This document shows, one piece after another, positions 56,376-64,000 of a DNA stretch of 64,000 nt. Source of the stretch: Heterohyrax brucei (taxonomy: Eukaryota; Chordata; Mammalia; Hyracoidea; Procaviidae); the NCBI GenBank assembly GCA_028571685.1, contig CM053141.1:132522833-132586832 (forward strand). The letters are read 5' to 3'. Both the position numbers and the translations under genes were made by a program. Position 1 is the first letter of the stretch. Each line of letters begins with the position of its first letter. The notes under the pieces are model-generated. The model did not search any database. It was not told where the DNA came from and saw only the letters and a list, made by a program, of their open reading frames with translations.

Positions 56376-58262
56376 GATTTTTGAGACACCCTCATGAAAT
56401 TAATCTTTTTCATGAAAATCGGCCAAAACAGTAATTATCTAAGGCAGGGCCAAGAAGGTTGAATAGTCAGACACTTCCTGTGATCCCTATAACAACAAAC
56501 ATTGAAAAGAAAATTGAATGAATTATGTATGATATTCTAGGAGCCCTGAACATCAAAGAGAAAGTTCAGAAAAAGGGCTGAGTGACAGGGAAGGGAGAGC
56601 AGGCCCAGAAGTACCTAGGACTAGCCAGACCTGACCCACTGGGAATAGGCTGCAAAGAGTGTGCTGAGCAGGGCAGTGGCATTTGGAGGGCATCCCCATC
56701 AGTGGGAGAGGCTGAGCAGCAGAGAGTCTACTTGGACCTCCAGAAGCAGTGAAAAACAGCAATCAATCATCAAAAGCTAAGTACCATGGATCTAAAACTT
56801 TCCTTCAGGATAAACATCTCTCCTTTTTCCAGCACTTGCCACTCCTTTCCCTGCACTGCACCCAGCTCCAGAGTCTGATGCCATTACCTGACCTTTAAGC
56901 TGGTCTCTTTAAGCACAACCTGAGCCACTCTCCTAGATTTCAAGAGGTAACAATTTAACAAATGGGGAAGAGTAAACTAAGAAAAATTGTTGACTCCTCT
57001 GAGCCAAAATTTAAGGAAGAAACAAATTTTTTTTTGCCTAGAATCAGGCTAAAAGTGAGACACCTTACTGATAGACTCTCAGGCTGTCAGTCCTCTGTTT
57101 TTCTCAGTATGTGCAGCCAGATGCCTGTGCCTACACCAATCATCCCTGCCCATCTAAGACAGCAGGGGGCAGCCAAACCACACTTGGTGACTGACTACAT
57201 GGACACCTGAGCTGAATCTATGCAAGAAAAGTAAATGGACTTCTGGACTCACATGCCCAGTAACAACTCTAACCATCTGGTGACAGGATGTTAGATCTTC
57301 AAAAATACCAGTAACCAAACTAACACATGCAAATAGCCTATCTGGGCATTTCTAAACAAACAAAACAAGAAGATGGAACACAGTAAGCAAAATAAATAAA
57401 TACAGCAGACTGATGGCTCAGAGACAACTATCAATACCAAATCACTTAAAGAGGCAGATGACAATGGCTTCAGAATGCTCCCAAAACAAATAATCAAGAA
57501 ATTTTGCAGATGAAGATAATTTCCTGGAGTTATCAGAGGTAGAATACAAAAGATTACTATTTAGAACTCTTCAAGAGGTCAGAAAGGAGACGAGGCAAAT
57601 GCATCAGAGCATAATGAAAAAGTGAACAGGCTACAAGAAAGCACACAGAGACAGAAAGTAGAAATTCAGAATATTAATAACAAAGTGACAGAACTAGACA
57701 ACTCAATACAGTCAAAGGAGCAGAACTGAAGAAATGGAAGCCAAAATTAAACCGAAAGCATTTGACACCAACATATCTGAAGAAAAATCAGACAAAAGAA
57801 AGAAAAAAAATCAAGAAACACTAAGAATTATGTGGGAATCTCTCAAGAGGAATAATTTATGAGTGGTTAGCATATCAGAACAGGAAAAGATAACAGAGAA
57901 TTGTTGGAGATTTGATGACAGAAAAGTTCTGATTTTCATGAAAGATGAGAAGATATCAATCTAAGACACTCATCCAACTCCACACAAGGTAGATACCCCC
58001 AAAAGACACCAAGGTATATTGCAGTCAAACTTCCAAAACTAAAGACAAGGAGGCCATTTTAAAAGTAGGTAGAGATAAGTAAAAAAAGTATCTATGAAGA
58101 AGAGTCTATAAAACTAAGATCAGATTAGTTAGCAGCAACCATACTAGGAAGAAGGCAATGAGATAACATATCAGGACCTTAAGAAAAAAACTGAAGCCAA
58201 GAATTATATTTCCAGTAAAACTGTCTCTCAGATATGATGGCAAAATTGGGATGTTTCCAGAT

Positions 58263-58285
58263 CCGACTCGACGGCAGTTGGCTGG
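58263..58285 (+). mobile_element. Ultra-short SINE tail insertion (23 bp) in L1 ORF1
   Basis: 'ccgactcgacggcagttggc' plus 'tgg' is a well-preserved SINE 3' end. It sits between direct repeats 'ccagat' (58257-58262 and 58286-58291). The antisense L1 at about 18840-18860 shows the uninterrupted site ('tctgtttatctggaaata'). Confidence 0.8.
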
Positions 58286-60253
58286 CCAGATAAACAGAAA
58301 TATAGGGAATTTGCAAAAACAAAATCAAAATTAAAAGAAATACTACAGACAGTCCTTTGAGTAGAAAATCAGTAACAGCAAATAACTCAAGACTAGAACA
58401 AAGAACAGAGCAACCAGATACCAACCCAGATAGGGAAATCACAAAAATAAATCAAAAGCAAAACACTGAAAATAGGGAAACAGTGATGTCCTTATGTAAA
58501 AGATGACAACATTATAACAAAAAAGAGGGACTATAAACATGTAGTCGTAAATCTTTCATGTGGAGATAATGTTGGGGCAATACAAATAAATTAATCAGAA
58601 AATTTATAATTTAGAAAACTAGAAGTAAATATTAAGGTAATCACAAAAGAAATTAACAATCCTACAGATCAAAGTAGAAAAACATGCAATCTCAACAAAT
58701 ACAAAACCAACAGTGAAAAAGATTAAATGAAAACCTATAAAGAAAAATGACTCAGCACAGAAAATTAAGCAGAACAAAGGAACTGTCTGCAATGCATAAA
58801 AAAGGCATCAAAATGACCATGCTAAGTTCATACCTATCAATAATTATGCTAAATGTAAATAGATTAAAAGCACCAGTAAAGAGCCAGAGAATGGTAGATT
58901 GGATAAGAAAACAAGATCCATCCATATGGTGCCTACAGGAGATGCAAAGATAAAAACAAACTAAAACTCAAAGGATCAAAAATATGTATATCACACAGCG
59001 ACATTCAGAAAAGAGCAGAAGTAGCAATATTAGTTTCTTATAAAATAGACTTTAAAGTAAGATGATACCACGAAGGATAAGGAAGGACAGTATATAATGA
59101 TTAAAAGGTAAATATTCCAGGAATATACATCCACATTAAACATTAATACATCCTATGATAGGGCTCCAAAGTACATACCACAAACTCTAACTGCATTGAA
59201 AAGAGAGCTAGACAGCTCCACAACAACAGTAGAAGACTTCTACATACTGCTTTTGGTGAAGAAGAGAACTTCAAAAGGAAGCTCAATAAAGACACAGAAG
59301 ATCTAAATGCCACAATCAACCAATATGACCTGATAAACATATACAGAATATTCTACCCAACAGCAGCCAAATATATTTTCTCCCCAATACACACAAAACA
59401 TTCTCCAGGATATACCACATATTAGGAATAATGAAATCTTTAACAAAATTTAAAGCATCAAAATTTTACAAAGCATCTTTTCAGACCATAAAGATATAAA
59501 AGTAGAAAACAATAACAGAAAAAGCAGTCTACACATATAATGCAATCCTTATCCAAATTCCAATGGCATTTTTTAATAAAATGGAGAAACAAACTACAAA
59601 CTTCATACAGAAAGAGAAAATGCCTTGGATAAGCAAAGCATACTGAAACAGAAGAATAAAGTGGAGTGGGGTTGGCTCACACTACCTGACTTTAGAATCT
59701 CTTGCACCACCACTGTAGTAAAAAAAAAACTACCTGGTACAACAACAGATGCATAGACCAATGGAATAGAATGGAAAGTAAAATCATCCACCTATGAGCA
59801 GCTGATAATTGACAAAGTCTCAAGTCCATAAAATGAGGAAAAGACACTCTCTATAACAGACAGTGTTGGCATAACTGGATATACATCTGCAAAAAAGAAA
59901 GAAGACCTATATCTCATACTATGCACAAAAACTAATTCAAAATAGATCAACAATCTAAATTTAAAATGGAAAACAATAAAGATCATGAAAGAAAAAATAG
60001 GAAGAAGCTGGGAACTCTAATACACAGCATAAATAGAATATAAAACATTACTAACAGCATACAAACAGACAACTAGGCATTACTAAAAATCAAACACGCT
60101 CATCTAAAGACTTCATAAAAAAAGTAAAATGACTACACATGGACAGGGAAAAAAATGTTCTGGCTATAACAAATCTGTTTTTTATCTATAAAATCTACAA
60201 GATACTGCAAGACCACAAGAAAAAGACAAATAAATTTTAAAAAATGGGCAAAG

Positions 60254-60858
60254 TGTTTTAGTCAGCCAGTGCTTCTCTAACAGAAATATCACATAATAGA
60301 TGGCTTTAACAGAGGAAAGTATTCTTACACAGTCTAGCCAAGTCAAAGCCAAGTGCCATTGAGTTGGATCCGACTCATGGTGACCCCAGAGGCCAGAGTA
60401 GAACTGCTCTCTACAGTCTGGTAGGTTACAAGTCCAATTCAGGATGTCCATTCCAGGGGAAGGCCTTCCCCTTTCTCGGCTTTGGAGAAAAGTCCAGTAT
60501 TGTACCAGTATTTGTCCAGGGAGTGTCTTGGTGCAGGAACCTCAGGTCTGAAGGACACTCGCTTCTCCTGGTGGTGCTTTCTTGATGGTGTGAGGTTCCC
60601 AATTCTCTGCCTGCTTCCCTTTCCTTTTATCTCTTCTAGGATGAAAGGATTAAGGGTGGTACAAGCCACACTCCAGGGAAACTCCCTTTACGGTGGAGCA
60701 GGGAGGTGATCTTCTGAAGAGATTTAGAGTCCCACCCTAATCCTTTAACATACAGCACAGCAAAATCACAGAACAGAAGACAATAATAGAATACGGGGAT
60801 CATGGCCCAGCCACAGGACTACATCTATTTTGGGGGAGACACAATTTGATCCATGACA
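60254..60858 (-). mobile_element. ERVL/MaLR-like solo LTR (copy G), antisense, exact 5-bp TSD
   Basis: On plus 'tgttttagtcagccagtgct' to 'cacaatttgatccatgaca', flanked by 'caaag' on both sides (60249-60253 and 60859-60863). Without it, the L1 ORF2 text reads continuously ('atgggcaaag' then 'atatgaacagacac'). It is itself interrupted by a truncated SINE at 60338-60412, so the SINE is younger. Confidence 0.94.
60338..60412 (-). mobile_element. 5'-truncated SINE nested in LTR G, antisense
   Basis: 'ccaagtcaaagccaagtgcc', 'attgagttggatccgactca' and 'ccagagtagaactgctct'. Flanks 'acagtctag' (60329-60337) and 'acagtctgg' (60413-60421) form a 9-bp TSD with one mismatch. It shows the fuller form of the tail found in the ultra-short insertions. 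Confidence 0.87.
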
Positions 60859-62029
60859 CAAAGATATGAACAGACACTTCACCAAAGAAGACATTCAGGT
60901 GGTTAACTGATATATAAGGAAAGACTCTTGATCATTAGCTACTAGAGAAATCCAAATCAAAACTACAGTAAGATATCGTCTCACCCCAACAAGGCTGGCG
61001 TTAATCCAAAAAAACCACAAAATAATAAATGTTGGTGTGGCTATAGATAAACTGGAACACTTAGACACTGCTGGTTGGAATGTAAAATGGTACAGCCACT
61101 TTGGAAACTGATTTGACACTTTCTTAAAATGCTAGAAGTAGAAAGACCAAATAATCCAGCAACCTCATTTCTTAGATTATATCCTAGAGAAATAAAAGCT
61201 GTCACACAAATTGATACATGCTCACCAAAGTTCATCACAGCACAGTCCCCAACAGCAAAGAGATGAAATCCTCCTAGGTGCCCCAAAATGGATTTATGGA
61301 CAAACTGTGTTACATTCATACAAATGAACATCATGCAATGATAAAGAACAATGATGAATTTGAGAAATACCTCGCAACACAGAGGAATCTAGAAGGCATC
61401 ATGCTCAGTGAAATTAGTAAGCTGCAAAAGGACAGATAATGTATGATACCACCGTTACGAGAACTAAAGAAAATGTTTTAAAACAGAAGAAAATAGTATT
61501 TGATGGTCACAAGGGTGGAGAGGAAGGAAAAGTGGTACTTACTAATTTGATACTAGACAAAAATTATTTTAAGTGAACAGAGAGACAACACACAGTAGAG
61601 AAGTCAGCACAACTGAACCTAAACCAAAAGCCAATAAAGTTTTCTAAATCCAGCCAAACACTATGAGGGTGAGAGAAACAGGAGCAGGAGTCTGGGGACC
61701 ATGGTTTCAGGGAACATCTAGGTCAACTAGCATAACAATATTTGTTTAGAAAACTTTCCGCATTCCACTTCGGTGAGTGTCATCTGGGGTCTTAAAAGCT
61801 GGCAAGCAGCCATCTAAGAAATATCAGCTCCTCTCAACCCACCTGGAGCAAAAATGAGTGAAGAGCATCAAAGACATACGGAAAACATGAGGCCAAGAGA
61901 CAAAAGGGGCCACATAAACCAGAGCTGAAGGCAGAGTTGTAGCACAGGACCAAGGGGCTTTCACTCAGAATTAGGAGAGTGTGGCCAATACCCAGAATCT
62001 AGAAGGCAGGGCTATTGGGTAACATGTCT

Positions 62030-62369
62030 CAAAGAACTGATCATTATTTTCAAAGCTCTGAAGGCTAATGTAACGTGTATTGCTGACTTGCTTGTTTCTT
62101 ATTGATGCTTTCTTTCCCTGCAATTTCTCCCATTTGTAAATGGAAATTTACAGCTTGTATGTGCTTGTTTCACTATTGTTCTTTGGAGGCAGATAACTTG
62201 TATTCTCGATTTCACAGATGTTGAGGAATTTTTGTATTTTGGACTTGGAATTGATTTAAGACTTATGGTATCATTTGAGATAACCATGTTTTTACTATGA
62301 ATGTTGTTATGATGGCATGAATGCACTGTGTGTTTCACACATGTGATTTTGGGGGGCCAAGTTGTAGAA
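62030..62369 (+). mobile_element. 3' internal end of an ERVL/MaLR-like element
   Basis: Non-coding-looking sequence that runs directly into LTR H and ends with a G-rich, polypurine-tract-like 'ttggggggcc' (62349-62358) just before it, as expected at an LTR retroelement's internal 3' end. The left boundary with the L1 3' UTR (about 61935-62030) is not sharp. Confidence 0.6.
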
Positions 62370-62886
62370 TGTCACCAATTGAACTCTGTCCCCCAAAAAT
62401 GTGTGTAACCATTTGGCTGGGCCATCACTCCCATTATTTTTGATTTCCTATGCTATACATCCCAATCTCTGCCTGGTGGTTAATAGATAGGATGATTACG
62501 TTAAGGAGGGTTGGAATGGGACTGCAACACCCTTGCTAAAGGAGTGTCCCTGGAATGTGGCTTGTACCACCTTTTATCCTGTCATCCTATGGCAGGTGGA
62601 AGGAGAGGGAAGCTAGCAGAGAATGGGGGACTACATAGCATGAAGAAAGCAAGCAGTGCCAGGAGCCGAGAGCATCCTTGTAAAGGACCAAGGTCCTTGC
62701 ACCTCAGAAGCTTCCAATCTTGGGCACGTTTGATGAAAGAATATTCCTCCAGTGTCAGCAGAGAAAGCCTTTCCCTGGAACTGACTTTGGACTTTTAGCT
62801 TACTGGATTGTGACAAATAAAATTTATCTTTTTAAAGCTGTCCATTTGTGGTATTTCTGTTAGAAGAGCACCAGACTGCTAAAATA
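62370..62886 (+). mobile_element. ERVL/MaLR-like 3' LTR (copy H), sense
   Basis: 'tgtcaccaattgaactctgt' to 'ccagactgctaaaata' (end mutated), 517 bp. Internal blocks 'ccatttggctgggccatcac', 'tcctatggcaggtggaagga' and 'gacaaataaaatttatcttt'. Unlike the solo copies, it is preceded by internal sequence. The flanking 5-mers do not match, as expected if the left end of the provirus is lost. Confidence 0.85.
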
Positions 62887-62904
62887 CCACTTACATAGTA
62901 TAAA

Positions 62905-62966
62905 CATACATACATAGGTATACAGATACAAATATATGTATATGTGTGTACATATATTTACATAAA
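62905..62966. repeat. Degenerate (TA/CATA)-rich microsatellite
   Basis: Alternating 'acatacatacataggtatac' and 'tatatgtatatgtgtgtaca' units. Confidence 0.75.
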
Positions 62967-62999
62967 CCAGATTCTCATATGTATATGTTCTACTTTGTA

Positions 63000-63924
63000 A
63001 AATTAATTTTGAAGTTTTAAAAACTCCACAGAGGAGGTACCACTGGGACTTTAGTTTTCAGTTTAAATATTGCTCCTTGGGCTGGCAGAAATTAATTTCC
63101 ACTAAGAACAAGTTAAGATGCAACTACGAAATAAGAGGTCGACCTAAAACTGAGTAAGAGTAAAATGACCTCATAAGTAATAAAAATTTATGAAACCAGG
63201 AAAAAGACACCTGAACTCCAAAGGATGCCAGAAAGTATTCAGTTGTCTTTGGGCATTATCAGAAGTCACATACATAAGTTTTTCATGGGAAAATATTGAG
63301 AAATTGTAAGTATCTTGAGATTAGAATCCACATCTTATGTCCCTTTGTGTCCTACCCCCGAACATGATGCCTAAAATACAGTTCACGCCTTCCATGAGGA
63401 TCGACTATGCTACAGACATTTTCCGGCATTACAAGATGCCCTTCCTTCCAGGGAAGCTCACTCTCAGGGAGATGACAAATAAGCAAACAGATTATTTCTG
63501 TCCATAATGATAAAAATCAATACTACTACAATGTCAAGTTTTGAGAAGAGGTTAATAAACACATATTGATTTTGATGACTATTTTGATTAAAAAGTTAGT
63601 TTCAAACTCTAACCTTTTCTTTTATCCTCCCATTTAGAGACCTCATATAAAGAGTCATTTGCTAATTAGTATTTATTTGATTTCCAAGCAGACTGTTCAG
63701 GACTGTTTTACCACTAAGACCGGAGCTACAGAAAAGAAAATGACAAATGAACAGAACGGAGATTATGATAAAACAAAATTTAATTATTTTAAACAAAGTT
63801 TAATTATTTTTTCAAACACTACACAAACAAGCAGAAGAGCAAATTGTGCCAAAGATGATCATCTTTTCAATTAAAAAAATACAGTGTCTCTGGTTACCAA
63901 AAGAGGAGGTACTGTTGTCACCTG
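63000..63924. other. Intergenic with weak L2 traces
   Basis: 63304-63400 ('agtatcttgagattagaatc') resembles a sense L2 3' end. 63430-63560 ('agggaagctcactctcaggg', 'acaaataagcaaacagatta') resembles an antisense L2. Both are diverged. The rest shows nothing. Confidence 0.45.
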
Positions 63925-64000
63925 AAGAGCCCTGTTGGCACCGTGTTAAAAGCTTGCCTGCTAAACAAATGGTAAGCAGTTTGAAATCACCAGCTACTCT
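63925..64000 (+). mobile_element. AfroSINE head, sense, clipped by window end
   Basis: 'agagccctgttggcaccgtg', 'ttaaaagcttgcctgctaaa' and 'cagtttgaaatcaccagcta' are the head, A-box region and B-box region. The body continues beyond the window. Confidence 0.8.

Larger units (their letters stand above)
56444..61935 (+). mobile_element. L1 LINE, sense, with 5' end present and ORF2 internally deleted
   Basis: The 5' end is recognisable by 'agggccaagaaggttgaata'. A 5' UTR, an ORF1 region (about 56960-58300, with a coiled-coil-type stretch around 57560-57780) and the start of ORF2 (58790-59530, endonuclease) follow. At about 59530 the sequence jumps from the endonuclease side to a late part of ORF2 ('caatccttatccaaattcca'), so the central reverse transcriptase region is deleted. 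After LTR G, ORF2 C-terminal sequence resumes ('gatatgaacagacacttcac'), then the 3' UTR from 61758. The 3' UTR breaks off near 61935 without a poly-A tail, where ERV-like sequence takes over. No frame is intact. Confidence 0.85.

Noticed and set aside
1010..64000. Regular recurrence of a short motif family, as in a CRISPR or satellite array
   Set aside because: The copies are dispersed SINEs in both orientations with different truncations and TSDs; there is no uniform spacing.

Overview
This is a mammalian intergenic window. The lineage is very probably Afrotheria, most likely an elephant or another paenungulate (hyrax, sirenian). The main reason is the dominant SINE: a tRNA-derived family with a head like 'ccctggtggtgtagtgg' and a 3' part like 'ctccttggaaactctatgg' followed by 'ctatgagtcggaatcgac', which I recognise from memory as the Afrotherian AfroSINE. 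RTE (BovB-type) LINEs, L1s with a distinctive 3' UTR, a family of roughly 500-600 bp ERVL/MaLR-like LTRs, and old L2, MIR, MLT1, MLT2 and hAT relics support this. Family names are by recognition only; no database was searched.

I find no protein-coding gene, rRNA, functional tRNA, CRISPR array or CpG island. Every long open reading frame either lies in a dead retroelement or has the length expected by chance in AT-rich DNA. The window is a gene desert built by repeated nested transposition.

Layout. 1-5.3 kb: AfroSINE, MIRs, and a decayed ERVL provirus (integrase region plus 3' LTR) abutted by a second LTR. 5.3-12.6 kb: SINEs, an antisense L2, an inverted RTE fragment pair, and a 5'-truncated L1 with perfect 14-bp target-site duplications (TSDs). 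12.7-20.6 kb: an MLT1-type LTR split by an antisense L1 of about 6 kb net, which itself holds an oppositely oriented L1 3' end, two AfroSINEs and an ERVK-like solo LTR with exact 6-bp TSDs. 21-25.7 kb: an antisense RTE of about 3.2 kb net, interrupted by two LTRs and a sense RTE fragment. 26.7-28.5 kb: an old antisense L1 cut by an LTR and an RTE piece. 31.2-34.4 kb: a SINE broken by a SINE and an LTR, then RTE and a 1.5 kb L2. 34.4-52 kb: mostly unique AT-rich DNA with scattered SINEs, an antisense L2, a class III ERV pol relic, LTRs and RTE tails. 52.7-53.7 kb: RTE split by an LTR with exact TSDs. 56.4-62 kb: a sense L1 with an internally deleted ORF2, cut by an antisense LTR that is itself cut by a SINE. 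62-62.9 kb: the 3' end of an LTR retroelement. The right edge clips an AfroSINE.

The elements are linked by mobilisation. The SINE 3' tails match the RTE 3' tail, which suggests the RTE machinery moved the SINEs. Nesting gives a relative order: MLT1, MLT2/ERVL, L2 and MIR oldest; then RTE and L1; then the ERVL/MaLR-like LTRs; then some AfroSINEs; with the ERVK-like LTR among the latest arrivals. The most unusual signal is a set of ultra-short (about 18-31 bp) SINE-tail insertions, most with good TSDs. A second is a SINE interrupted by filler that is an inverted copy of sequence about 0.6 kb away.
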